The notes beneath the pieces were generated by a model. It ran no database searches and had not been told where the DNA came from. It saw nothing but the letters and a program-made list of their open reading frames with translations. Source: Candidatus Phosphoribacter baldrii (GTDB taxonomy: Bacteria; Actinomycetota; Actinomycetes; Actinomycetales; Dermatophilaceae). From it: a stretch of 64,000 nucleotides of DNA. The DNA lies in contig JADIZV010000002.1 of NCBI GenBank assembly GCA_016704565.1, positions 248,001 through 312,000 of the forward strand, given 5' to 3'. Every line of letters begins with the position of its first letter. The stretch's first letter is position 1. Below are positions 38,065-46,594 of the stretch, piece by piece. A program made the translations under genes and the position numbers.

Positions 38065-38858
38065 GGTCGGCGCCGCCGCGCCGCCCCCGCGCGGCTTCGG
38101 GTCCAGGCCTTGGCCGGAGACGCCGCTGCGGAACGCACCGCCCTGCGGGTCCGGTTGGCCACCACCCGCAGCCGTCCCACGTCCACGATCCGCCAGCCCC
38201 CGGCCTGGGCCATGAGTCGCAATTCATGATCGGGGTTGACCGCCACGGGATTGCCCACGATAGCGAGCATCGGTTCATCGCTCACCGAGTCGGAATACGC
38301 GAAGCACTCGGCCAGGTCGTATCCGTGCGTCGCCGCCAACCCGCGAATGACCTCGGCCTTGCCCTCCTTGTAACAGAACGGCCCGGACAGTGTCCCGTCG
38401 AAGCGTCCGTCGGCGTCGCGCCCCGCTGTCGTCCCGACGCCGTAATCCATCCCGGCAGCCACAGCGAACCGTTGGACGATTTCGGTGGGGCTCGCCGACA
38501 CGAGCACCAGGTCGTGTCCCGCAGCCCGGTGTTCGGCGAGCACCTCCCGCATCGTCGGGGTGATCGTCTCGACCAAGTCGTCGAGGAACCCGTCGGCGAG
38601 CCCTTCGACTTCGGACGCCGGGTGCCCCTTGACGCCTCGCAGGATCCGGTCGCGGACCTTGGCCGAGCTGTCGTCGCTGGCACCCCGGAGCATGAACGAT
38701 GCGTTTCTCGCCAGGTCCACAGCCAGCTCGCGTTTGCTGACGAAACCGGCCCGGAAGGCAGCCTTGGCCAGGGGGATGTTTGCGGACCCGGGGATGAGCG
38801 TGCCGTCCAGGTCGAAGAACGCTGCTACGCGGGTGTCAGAGGGGCCGACGTCGGTCAT
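38046..38858 (-). CDS. HAD-IB family hydrolase (SerB-like phosphatase)
   Basis: 270 aa. Motif I FFDLDGTLIPG, motif II LVSASPTE, motif III Lys in CYKEGKAEVI, motif IV YSDSVSDEPML. These are intact and typical of HAD-IB phosphatases related to phosphoserine phosphatase, or of lysophospholipid-linked proteins in actinobacteria. The substrate is undetermined. A basic C-terminal tail (RAGAARRRRPVAEPD) ends inside the 22-bp repeat array. ATG 38858 matches the family start. Confidence 0.85.
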   Translation of the reverse strand: MTDVGPSDTRVAAFFDLDGTLIPGSANIPLAKAAFRAGFVSKRELAVDLARNASFMLRGASDDSSAKVRDRILRGVKGHPASEVEGLADGFLDDLVETITPTMREVLAEHRAAGHDLVLVSASPTEIVQRFAVAAGMDYGVGTTAGRDADGRFDGTLSGPFCYKEGKAEVIRGLAATHGYDLAECFAYSDSVSDEPMLAIVGNPVAVNPDHELRLMAQAGGWRIVDVGRLRVVANRTRRAVRSAAASPAKAWTRSRAGAARRRRPVAEPD

Positions 38859-38967
38859 GCTCGCGAAGCTCCTCGGGACGGGGACGAACCCGCCCATCAT
38901 GGCGCACGAGCGGCCCGCTGGCCAGGGGCCACCGCTCACCGCTCGCTGTGCTCGCCTGGCCCACCCG

Positions 38968-39010
38968 GTATGCCGTCCGGTCCAGCCGGTGTCGCGGCGC
39001 GACGGCATAC
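38968..39010. repeat. inverted pair of GTATGCCGTC words between divergent genes
   Basis: GTATGCCGTC (38968-38977) and GACGGCATAC (39001-39010) are perfect 10-nt arms. Unlike the other pairs it lies between divergent genes (HAD and iscS), upstream of the iscS promoter, so it is not an obvious terminator. Confidence 0.6.
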
Positions 39011-39023
39011 GGGGACAGCGGCT

Positions 39024-39029
39024 TAGGAT
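39024..39029 (+). promoter_or_regulatory. -10 box of iscS
   Basis: TAGGAT lies 6 nt before the GTG start; a leaderless mRNA is likely. Confidence 0.5.
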
Positions 39030-39035
39030 CGGCGG

Positions 39036-40220
39036 GTGTCCGTCTACCTCGACCACGCTGCGACGACCCCGGTCTTCCCAGAGGTAGCTGCCGCGATGGC
39101 CGCCCAACGGGAGCACGTGGGCAACGCGTCCTCGCTGCACACTGCCGGTCGCGCGGCCCGTCGGGTCGTCGAAGAGTCGCGGGAGCGACTGGCCGGAGCG
39201 TTGGGCGCACGACCGTCCGAGGTGGTCTTCACCTCCGGGGGCACCGAGTCGGACAACCTCGCCGTCGCGGGCGTCTTCCGCGCTCGACGGGAGGCTGACC
39301 CCCGGCGGGTGAGGCTGCTGGTGAGCGCGATCGAGCATCACGCAGTCCTCGACTGCGTCCAGGCGTTGGTCGACCGCGAGGGTGCTCACGTCGAGTGGCT
39401 GCCGTGCGACAGCGACGGGGTCGTCCAGGTCGAACACGTCCGGGCCGCCATCGAACGCGACCCGCAGTCGGTGGCGCTGGTCTCGGTGATGTGGGCCAAC
39501 AACGAGGTGGGCACGGTCCAAGACGTCGCGGCGATGGCTGCTGAGGCGCACGCGCACGGCATACCGATGCACAGTGACGCGGTCCAAGCGGTGGGGCATC
39601 TCCCCGTTGACTTCGCCGCCAGCGACGTCGACCTGTTGACGCTCACCGGCCACAAGGTCGGCGGACCGATCGGGTCCGGAGCGCTGCTCGTGCGCCGCGA
39701 GCAGCAGGTGATCCCGCTCGTGCATGGCGGGGGCCAGGAGCGCCAGATCCGGTCGGGCACGTTGGACACCGTTGGTGTGCTTGGCCTTTCGCTAGCGACT
39801 GAGCTCGCGGTCCAGCGTCTCGCCGCCGAGGGGGAGCGTCTGTGCCGGCTGCGCGACGAGCTGATCGAGGGGGCGGTGAGGCTGGGTTACGGCATCCGTC
39901 CGGGAGGGGTCTGGACCCCGGGGGACTGGGCCGGTCGCCTGGCGGGGAATGCCCATCTGCTGGTGCCCGGCTGTGAGGGCGACTCGTTGCTCTATCTGCT
40001 CGATGCGGCCGGCATTGAGTGCTCGACCGGATCGGCCTGCCAGGCGGGGGTGCCCCAACCGAGCCACGTGCTGCTGGCCATGGGTCTGTCCGATCGTGAT
40101 GCCAGGGGAGCGCTGCGGCTGACCCTGGGCCACACGTCTGACGCTGGCGACGTCCAGGCGGTGCTGGCCGCATTGCCCGCTGCGGTCGAGCGGGCCCGCC
40201 GGGCCGCCGGAGTCGCGTGA
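39036..40220 (+). CDS. iscS: cysteine desulfurase
   Basis: 394 aa PLP enzyme that takes sulfur from cysteine for Fe-S clusters and tRNA thiolation. YLDHAATTP start, PLP Lys in LTGHKVGGPIGSGAL, persulfide Cys in ECSTGSACQAG, and HGGGQERQIRSGT. Its stop overlaps the mnmA ATG (TGATG), matching its job as sulfur donor to MnmA. GTG start at 39036. Confidence 0.93.
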   Translation: MSVYLDHAATTPVFPEVAAAMAAQREHVGNASSLHTAGRAARRVVEESRERLAGALGARPSEVVFTSGGTESDNLAVAGVFRARREADPRRVRLLVSAIEHHAVLDCVQALVDREGAHVEWLPCDSDGVVQVEHVRAAIERDPQSVALVSVMWANNEVGTVQDVAAMAAEAHAHGIPMHSDAVQAVGHLPVDFAASDVDLLTLTGHKVGGPIGSGALLVRREQQVIPLVHGGGQERQIRSGTLDTVGVLGLSLATELAVQRLAAEGERLCRLRDELIEGAVRLGYGIRPGGVWTPGDWAGRLAGNAHLLVPGCEGDSLLYLLDAAGIECSTGSACQAGVPQPSHVLLAMGLSDRDARGALRLTLGHTSDAGDVQAVLAALPAAVERARRAAGVA

Positions 40221-41335
40221 TGCGCGTCGTCGCCGCGATGAGTGGGGGCGTTGATTCGGCCGTGGCCGCAGCGCGACTGCTGGACGCCGGGCACGAGGTT
40301 GTCGGCGTGCATTTGGCGTTGTCAGAGGACGCCCGCGCCGTCCGCGAGAAGGCGCGCGGTTGCTGCACGTTGGAGGACTCCGCGGACGCCCGTCGGGTGG
40401 CCGACCGGCTTGGGATCCCGTTCTACGTGTGGGACCTGTCGGCGCGCTTCCGCACCGACGTGGTCGAGGACTTCGTCGCCGAGTATGCCGCGGGCCGCAC
40501 CCCCAACCCCTGCCTGCGGTGCAACGAGCGGATCAAATTCGCTGGGCTGTTGGACAAGGCCGTGGCGCTGGGGTTCGATGCAGTCGGGACCGGACATTAC
40601 GCACGGATCGTGCAGGGGCCCACCGGGCGGGAGTTGCATCGGGCTGTCGACGCCGACAAGGACCAGTCCTACGTCCTCGGGGTGCTCGATGCCGATCAGT
40701 TGGCCCGGGCGTTCTTCCCGCTCGGTGACTCGACGAAGGCCGAAGTGCGCGAGGAGGCCGCCGATCGTGGTTTCGCCGTGGCCCGCAAGCCCGACTCGCA
40801 CGACATCTGCTTCATCCCCGACGGCGACACCCGTGGCTGGCTGGCCGGTCGGCTGGGGGAGCGGCCCGGTGACGTGGTGGACGAGGCTGGGGCTGTTGTC
40901 GGGTCGCACCGGGGTGCTTACGGGTTCACTGTCGGGCAGCGTAAGGGGCTTTCCCTGCCGCGCCCGGCGTCGGACGGGCGGCCGCGATATGTGCAGTCGG
41001 TGGACGTCCGGACCAATACCGTCGTCGTCGCGCCGGGCGAGTTGTTAGGGGTCGACGTCATCACGGGGGAGCACCTTCGATGGTGTGGCTCTCCACCTCC
41101 GGTTGGCGAGTCCGTGCCGGTGTCGGCCCAGGTCCGAGCGCATGGGGAGCCGCTTCCGGGTGTCGCGACGGTTGTTGAGGACGTCGTGAGGGTCACCCTG
41201 GACGCCGCGATCCGCGGGGTCGCGACCGGCCAGTCGGTCGTCCTGTATGCCGCCACGCGGGTCATCGGATCAGCAACGATCACCGCGACCGGTCGGCGCG
41301 GATCGTCGGTGGCTGGAGATCATCGGCGGGTGTGA
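40220..41335 (+). CDS. mnmA: tRNA 2-thiouridine(34) synthase MnmA
   Basis: 371 aa. Activates U34 of Lys/Glu/Gln tRNAs and inserts sulfur relayed from IscS. P-loop SGGVDSAVAA, first catalytic Cys in NPCLRCNERIKF, GTGHYARI, DKDQSYVLGVL, second Cys in HDICFIPDG. The final 14 or so residues (RRGSSVAGDHRRV) are encoded by the first unit of repeat array F, and the stop TGA is part of the GTGTGACGAATTC core. The native C-terminus has apparently been overwritten by repeat DNA. Confidence 0.93.
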   Translation: MRVVAAMSGGVDSAVAAARLLDAGHEVVGVHLALSEDARAVREKARGCCTLEDSADARRVADRLGIPFYVWDLSARFRTDVVEDFVAEYAAGRTPNPCLRCNERIKFAGLLDKAVALGFDAVGTGHYARIVQGPTGRELHRAVDADKDQSYVLGVLDADQLARAFFPLGDSTKAEVREEAADRGFAVARKPDSHDICFIPDGDTRGWLAGRLGERPGDVVDEAGAVVGSHRGAYGFTVGQRKGLSLPRPASDGRPRYVQSVDVRTNTVVVAPGELLGVDVITGEHLRWCGSPPPVGESVPVSAQVRAHGEPLPGVATVVEDVVRVTLDAAIRGVATGQSVVLYAATRVIGSATITATGRRGSSVAGDHRRV

Positions 41336-41452
41336 CGAATTCGGGGGTCTGACCGGCGTGGTGGCTGGAGATCGTCGGCGGGTGTGACGAATTCTGGAGT
41401 GTGAGCGGCGTGGACGCTGGAGATCGTCGGCGGGTGTGACGAATTCTGGCCA
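41298..41452 (-). repeat. 52-bp-periodic array F (three units)
   Basis: GTGTGACGAATTC cores begin at 41330, 41382 and 41434 (52, 52), each preceded by GCTGGAGATCGTCGGCGG. The same core as arrays C-E is used, with a different spacer. The first unit overlaps the 3' end of mnmA, and the array fills the gap to the next gene. Confidence 0.9.
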
Positions 41453-41466
41453 GGACGGGGCGGCAG

Positions 41467-41472
41467 TAGGCT
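41467..41472 (+). promoter_or_regulatory. -10 box of the metE-like gene
   Basis: TAGGCT lies 7 nt before the GTG at 41480, just after array F; a leaderless mRNA is likely. Confidence 0.45.
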
Positions 41473-41479
41473 CCCGTGA

Positions 41480-42493
41480 GTGACGTCTGCGAGTGGGATC
41501 GGCTCTTGGCCCGGCACCGACATCGCGGAGGCCCTGCGAATCCAGCGGGAGCTGCTGGGCGAGCATGACGAGCGGGCCGACGGGGTGCGCGGCATACCGT
41601 CACTTCCCGAGCTGCCGTCCCGCGGACCGGGCGGGGACCTCATCGGGCGGACGGCGGGATTGCTCGTCGACCTGGCCGTCGACCTGCAGCCCGCGGGCTG
41701 GCGCTTCGTCGACCGACCGGGTCACGACGCGGCCCGCACCTCCGCTTTCTGGACCGAGGACCTGGACGAGCTGGCCGCCGCCTTCGACGGGTATGCCGGG
41801 CCCCTCAAACTGGCCGTGGCCGGGCCCGTCACCCTCGCCGGCGGGATCTGGCTGCATCGCGGCGAACGGGCGCTCGTCGACCAAGGCGCCTGCCGGGACC
41901 TGGCCGAATCGCTCGCCGAAGGGTTGCGGGTCTTGCTTGCCTCGCTCACTCGGCTGGTGCCAGGGGCCGACCTCATCGTCCAGCTCGACGAACCGTCGCT
42001 GCCAGCGATTCTCGACGGTGGTCTGCCCACGGCTTCCGGGTTTGGTCGGATTCGCGCCGTCGATGGCCAGGAGGCGCTCCCGCTGCTGCAGACGGTGCTG
42101 GCAGCGGCCGGAGAGCGGCCGACGGTCGTCCATTGCTGCGCGGCATACCCACCGCTGCCGTTGCTGAGGCGAACGGGCGCGGGCGGGCTGTCGGTGGACA
42201 CAACCCTGTTGTCCCCGCGCGGCTGGGAGGGTCTAGCCGTCGCCGCCGAGGACGGCGTGGCGCTCTACGCCGGGTGCGTGGCCACGTCACCCGACGCCAT
42301 GGTCGACCCCGTGTCAGTCGCCGATCGCGTCGGGCAGGCGTGGGAGCGCATCGGTATGCCGCCCGCCCACCTGGACCAGATCGTCGTCACCCCGACCTGC
42401 GGGTTGGCCAACCTGACCCCCGCGGCCGCGATCGACCGGCAACGGGCCTGTCTGCAGGTGGCCGCCGAACTCGCGTCCCGGGCGAACGGCTGA
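41480..42493 (+). CDS. MetE C-terminal-like (B12-independent methionine synthase family) protein
   Basis: 337 aa, only the catalytic half of a cobalamin-independent methionine synthase fold. GSWPGTDIAEALRIQ start, LKLAVAGPVTLAGGIW, VQLDEPSLPAIL, HCCAAYPP (His and Cys as zinc ligands) and TPTCGLANLTP. Homologues sit between mnmA and ligA in many actinobacteria (the Rv3015c position in M. tuberculosis). The true methyl donor and acceptor are not established for this short form. Confidence 0.82.
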   Translation: MTSASGIGSWPGTDIAEALRIQRELLGEHDERADGVRGIPSLPELPSRGPGGDLIGRTAGLLVDLAVDLQPAGWRFVDRPGHDAARTSAFWTEDLDELAAAFDGYAGPLKLAVAGPVTLAGGIWLHRGERALVDQGACRDLAESLAEGLRVLLASLTRLVPGADLIVQLDEPSLPAILDGGLPTASGFGRIRAVDGQEALPLLQTVLAAAGERPTVVHCCAAYPPLPLLRRTGAGGLSVDTTLLSPRGWEGLAVAAEDGVALYAGCVATSPDAMVDPVSVADRVGQAWERIGMPPAHLDQIVVTPTCGLANLTPAAAIDRQRACLQVAAELASRANG

Positions 42494-42500
42494 GCGACGC

Positions 42501-43787
42501 TCAGCTGAGCGCGGACCCCTTGACGAACTCCTCGAAGGAGATGTTCCAGTCGGTCCAGCCGTTCCCGCGGTCGAGGGCCCGACCTGTGCCGGTCACCGTG
42601 ATGGGGTCGCCGACCTTGGCCTGGTTGAACAGCCATTGGGCGTTGGCCGTGCTCATGCCGATGCAGCCATGACTGACGTTGGCCCGGCCTTGCGACCCGA
42701 CCGACCACGGCGCGGCGTGGACGAACTCGCCACTCCAGGTCTCGCGCATGGCGTACTTCACCGTCACCTTGTAGTAGTCAGGGTCATCGGCCGAGACTCC
42801 AGTGGTGGCAGCGTCCATGACGCGCTCGGCGTTCTTCTCGATGATGACCTTGGTGCCGCTGCGGGTCTCGTAGCCGGGCTTACCGCCGGTGATGGGGATG
42901 GTCCGGGCCACCGCGCCGTTGATCGTCACGGTCATCTGGTGACTCTTGAGGTCGGCCTTCATCGTCAACGCGTTGCCGACCGTGAAACCACCGCTGAGGT
43001 CTGCCTTGCCGTAGGTGTCCTTGCCGGCGGCCAGCCCATTGATGGCCACCTTGACGGCCACCTTGGTGCCCGGCTTCCAGAACTCCTTGGGGCGCCAGTG
43101 CGCCTCGCGGCTGCCCACCCAGGCCCAGCCACCGGGCTGGCTCGGCGTCGACGTCACCGTCATCTTGCGTTCGAAGGCCGCCTTGTCGGTGACCGGGCTG
43201 CTGAACATGACGATGACCGGCATGGCAACGCCGACGGTGCTGCCGTTTTGGATGAGGGTCGCCGAGATCTGCTGTTTGGCCGTGAGCGCGGTCGTCGAGA
43301 ACGTCGTCTTCGCGGATTTCTCGGTGCCAGCGGCATTGCTTCCGCGCATGGCCAGCGTATAGGTGACACCCGGTTCGAGCAGGGAGTGAGCCGTCCAGGT
43401 GCTGCCGTCACCGGCGATGTCACCGCCGACCGTGACCGCGCCGGCCTTGGGGTCCTGGTAGGACAGCTCGACCGAGGTGACGGTGCCACCCTTGGCCGAC
43501 ACGGTGACCAGGGTGTCGACCGGCACCGAGGCACCGTCGGCCACGCTTGGATTGAGGACGACGGTGTCATCGACGGGCGTCGCGGTGTTGCTGCTGCTGG
43601 ACGGGGCCGACCCGGCAGCAGTCGGTGCGTTCGACCCAGCGGGGCCGACGGCGGTGGTGGAGGTGGATGTGCCCGACGTGCACGACGCCAGCGCCAGCGC
43701 CAGCAGGGCACCCAAGGCGACAGTTCGCGGTGCGGTGGGGATCGCGCGGCGGGCAACGCGGGGCGATCCTGCAGTCGTGGTCGTCAT
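42501..43787 (-). CDS. L,D-transpeptidase lipoprotein
   Basis: 428 aa. Lipoprotein signal with lipobox ALASC (Cys about 36), a Ser/Thr/Ala linker, two Ig-like domains of actinobacterial Ldt enzymes (about 75-280), then the YkuD domain (about 285-420) with catalytic SHGCIGMSTANAQWLF. It makes 3-3 cross-links in peptidoglycan at the outer face of the membrane. It converges with the metE-like gene, with a 7-nt gap. Confidence 0.92.
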   Translation of the reverse strand: MTTTTAGSPRVARRAIPTAPRTVALGALLALALASCTSGTSTSTTAVGPAGSNAPTAAGSAPSSSSNTATPVDDTVVLNPSVADGASVPVDTLVTVSAKGGTVTSVELSYQDPKAGAVTVGGDIAGDGSTWTAHSLLEPGVTYTLAMRGSNAAGTEKSAKTTFSTTALTAKQQISATLIQNGSTVGVAMPVIVMFSSPVTDKAAFERKMTVTSTPSQPGGWAWVGSREAHWRPKEFWKPGTKVAVKVAINGLAAGKDTYGKADLSGGFTVGNALTMKADLKSHQMTVTINGAVARTIPITGGKPGYETRSGTKVIIEKNAERVMDAATTGVSADDPDYYKVTVKYAMRETWSGEFVHAAPWSVGSQGRANVSHGCIGMSTANAQWLFNQAKVGDPITVTGTGRALDRGNGWTDWNISFEEFVKGSALS

Positions 43788-43944
43788 GGGCGGTCTTCCC
43801 CTGGGTCAGGCCGGCTCGTCCGTGAGTGTCGGAGCATGAGTGTCGGAGCAACTGTGGTCATAGGCAATCACCAGTGTCCGGCCCCCACCCGATGATGTGC
43901 AAATCGCGCCCGACTCGCGGACGGTGTCGGCGGCATACGGCAGG

Positions 43945-46116
43945 ATGGCGCCCGTGTCCAGCACAGGCGACCTGCCCACCAGCGCGCCCGACGTCAGCCC
44001 GGTCGGACCCGATGTGCCGCCGGCCGTCCGGCACGCGTGGGCCGACCTCGCCGAGACGATCCGGGGGCACCAGTTCGCCTATCACGTGCAGGACGCACCC
44101 ACGATCTCCGACGGTGAATATGACGCGCTGATCCGCGAGCTCACCGCGCTCGAAGCGCGCCATCCCGCGCTGCGAACCCCTGATAGCCCGACCCAGCAGG
44201 TGGGGGCCGCCGCCTTCTCGACCGACTTCCAGGCCGTCGACCACCTCGAGCGGATGCTCAGCCTGGACAACGCCTTCTCGCCCGAGGAGCTTTCGGCGTG
44301 GGCGTCGCGGGTGGCGCGGGATGCGGGTGGGGAGGGCGCGGCGGCATACCGGTTCCTGTGCGAGCTCAAGGTCGACGGACTGGCGATCAACCTCCTCTAC
44401 GAGCGTGGTCGGCTCACCCGCGCGCTCACCCGGGGTGACGGGCGCACCGGCGAAGACGTGACGCTCAACGTGCGGACGATCCACGGCATACCGACCGTGC
44501 TCACCCCGACCCCCGAGGCGCCGGTGCCGGAGGTGGTCGAGGTGCGCGGCGAGGTGTTCTTCCCGGTCGCGGCCTTCGAAGAGCTCAACGCGAGCCTCGT
44601 GGCGGCTGGGCGGCCACCGTTCGCCAACCCGCGCAACGCGGCCGCCGGTTCGCTGCGCCAGAAGGACCCACGGGTCACCGCAAGTCGCCCGCTGCGGATG
44701 CTCGTCCATGGTCTGGGCGCGCGTCGCGGCTTCGAGGTGTCCCGCCAGAGCGAGGCGTATGCCGTGCTCCACGATTGGGGGCTGCCCACCTCCGCGCGCT
44801 GGCGGGTTGTCGAGGACATCGCCCAGGTTCAGCAGTTCGTCGACCACTTCGGCGAGCACCGGCATTCGGTCGAGCACGAGATCGACGGGGTCGTCGTCAA
44901 GGTCGACGAGGTGGCGGTGCAGCGGGTCCTGGGGTCGACCTCGCGGGCGCCGCGCTGGGCGATCGCCTACAAATACCCTCCGGAGGAGGTCAACACGGTC
45001 CTGCGCGCGATCCAGGTCGGGGTCGGGCGGACCGGGCGGGTGACCCCATACGGGGTGATGGACCCGGTGGTCGTGAGTGGCTCGACCGTCGCCAACGCGA
45101 CGCTGCACAACGCCTGGGAGGTGGCCCGCAAGGACGTCCGGGTGGGCGACACGGTCGTGCTGCGTAAGGCCGGTGACGTCATCCCGGAGATCGTCGCGCC
45201 CGTGCTCGCGCTGCGCCCGGCCGACGCGGTGCCCTGGGTCATGCCGACACACTGCCCGTCATGCGGCAGCCTGCTGGCGACCGAGAAGGAGGGCGACAAG
45301 GACATCCGCTGCCTCAACGCCCGCTCGTGTCCGGCCCAGTTGCGCGAGCGGTTGTTCGGGCTGGCCTCGCGCGGGGCCCTGGACATCGAGGCGCTCGGGT
45401 GGGAGGGGGCCGCGGCCCTGCTTGATGCGGGCGTCATCGAGGACGAGGGCAGCCTTTTCGGGCTCGACCTGGCCGCCATCGCGAAGGTCCCGCTCTACAC
45501 GCGGCTGGCCAAGAAGACCGATCCACCGGAGGCCGTCGTCGACGGGCGAGTGTTGTCGGCCAACGGTGAGAAGCTCATCGACAACCTCGCCAAGGCCAAG
45601 CAACAGCCGCTGTGGCGGGTGCTGGTGGCCCTGTCGATCCGACACGTCGGACCCACCGCTGCCCGGGCCTTGGCAACCCACTTCGGGTCGATGGAGGCCA
45701 TCCGTGGCGCCGAGGTCCAGGCCCTGTCAAGCGTGGACGGAGTCGGCGCAGTGATCGCCGAGTCGGTCCGCGAGTGGTTCGATGCCCCCGAGAACCAGTG
45801 GCACCGCGCGATCATCGACGCGTGGGCGGCGGCGGGGGTCCGGATGGTCGATGCGCTCGACACGTCGGTCCCTCGCACCCTCGAGGGCAAGACGGTGGTT
45901 GTCACCGGGTCCTTGGAGGGGTTCAGCCGCGACGGGGCCAAGGAAGCGATCATCGCCCGGGGAGGCAAGGCGGCCGGGTCGGTCTCCAAGAACACCGACT
46001 GGGTCGTCGTCGGTCCAGGGGCCGGCTCCAAGGAGGACAAGGCGCGCGAGCTGGGGCTCACCATCCTCGACGAGGCCGGTTTCGTCCGGCTTCTGCAGAC
46101 CGGGTCCCCGGAATGA
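43945..46116 (+). CDS. ligA: NAD-dependent DNA ligase
   Basis: 723 aa. Ia domain (DLAETIRGHQFAYHVQDAPTISDGEYD), adenylation Lys in ELKVDGLAINLLYERG, OB fold, zinc finger CPSCGS...C...C (HCPSCGSLLATEKEG then RCLNARSCP), helix-hairpin-helix region and a C-terminal BRCT domain (LEGKTVVVTGSLEGFSRDGAKEAI). Seals nicks in replication and repair. ATG 43945 is preferred because residues before it are poorly conserved. Confidence 0.95.
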   Translation: MAPVSSTGDLPTSAPDVSPVGPDVPPAVRHAWADLAETIRGHQFAYHVQDAPTISDGEYDALIRELTALEARHPALRTPDSPTQQVGAAAFSTDFQAVDHLERMLSLDNAFSPEELSAWASRVARDAGGEGAAAYRFLCELKVDGLAINLLYERGRLTRALTRGDGRTGEDVTLNVRTIHGIPTVLTPTPEAPVPEVVEVRGEVFFPVAAFEELNASLVAAGRPPFANPRNAAAGSLRQKDPRVTASRPLRMLVHGLGARRGFEVSRQSEAYAVLHDWGLPTSARWRVVEDIAQVQQFVDHFGEHRHSVEHEIDGVVVKVDEVAVQRVLGSTSRAPRWAIAYKYPPEEVNTVLRAIQVGVGRTGRVTPYGVMDPVVVSGSTVANATLHNAWEVARKDVRVGDTVVLRKAGDVIPEIVAPVLALRPADAVPWVMPTHCPSCGSLLATEKEGDKDIRCLNARSCPAQLRERLFGLASRGALDIEALGWEGAAALLDAGVIEDEGSLFGLDLAAIAKVPLYTRLAKKTDPPEAVVDGRVLSANGEKLIDNLAKAKQQPLWRVLVALSIRHVGPTAARALATHFGSMEAIRGAEVQALSSVDGVGAVIAESVREWFDAPENQWHRAIIDAWAAAGVRMVDALDTSVPRTLEGKTVVVTGSLEGFSRDGAKEAIIARGGKAAGSVSKNTDWVVVGPGAGSKEDKARELGLTILDEAGFVRLLQTGSPE

Positions 46117-46198
46117 TCGTTGCTGCCTCTCCCGCCGGGCTCACAGATCGCTCACGTCCACGAGCGGACGTCCCGTAAGGGCCGCGCCGACGCGCCCA

Positions 46199-46204
46199 TA
46201 GGAT
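46199..46204 (+). promoter_or_regulatory. -10 box of gatC
   Basis: TAGGAT lies 6 nt before ATG 46211, as in the iscS promoter; a leaderless mRNA is likely. Confidence 0.45.
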
Positions 46205-46210
46205 GGTCGT

Positions 46211-46507
46211 ATGTCCTCACTGTCCCGCGATGACGTCGCCCACCTGGCCATGTTGGCCCGGATCGAGCTGACCGACGGGGAGCTCGACCGGATGCTCGGA
46301 GAGCTGTCGGTCATCCTCGACGCCGTCGCGCTCGTCCAGCAGGCGCCGACCGAGGGGGTCGAGCCGATGTCCCATCCGTTGCCTTTGGTCAATGTCGCCC
46401 GACCCGACGAGGTCCGCCCTGGCCTGACCGCCGCCCAGGCCCTGTCCGGCGCGCCCGAGGCCGACCAGCAACGCTTCTCCGTCCCGCGGATCCTCACCGA
46501 CGACTGA
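46211..46507 (+). CDS. gatC: Asp/Glu-tRNA(Asn/Gln) amidotransferase subunit C
   Basis: 98 aa. The small clamp subunit that holds GatA and GatB together (LSRDDVAHLAMLARIELTDGELDRMLGELSVILDAV). Part of the indirect Gln/Asn-tRNA pathway. It is followed by an 87-nt gap with a hairpin before gatA. Confidence 0.93.
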   Translation: MSSLSRDDVAHLAMLARIELTDGELDRMLGELSVILDAVALVQQAPTEGVEPMSHPLPLVNVARPDEVRPGLTAAQALSGAPEADQQRFSVPRILTDD

Positions 46508-46518
46508 CCACCCACCTC

Positions 46519-46559
46519 CCGGTATGCCGTCCACGCGGCCCAGGCGCACGGCATACCGG
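46519..46559. terminator. hairpin of paired GGTATGCC words between gatC and gatA
   Basis: 12-nt perfect arms CCGGTATGCCGT (46519-46530) and ACGGCATACCGG (46548-46559). It lies inside the gatCAB cluster, where it may attenuate rather than end transcription. Confidence 0.6.
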
Positions 46560-46594
46560 CTGCTTCCCGAAGCCCCCGACCGTAAGGCCCGATC

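Noticed and set aside
38858..39725. N-terminal extension of the HAD gene across iscS
   Set aside because: It would run antisense through the iscS gene. The conserved HAD start is at 38858.
46519..46559. Riboswitch between gatC and gatA
   Set aside because: The structure is fully explained by an inverted pair of the dispersed GTATGCC word, the same as at seven other sites.
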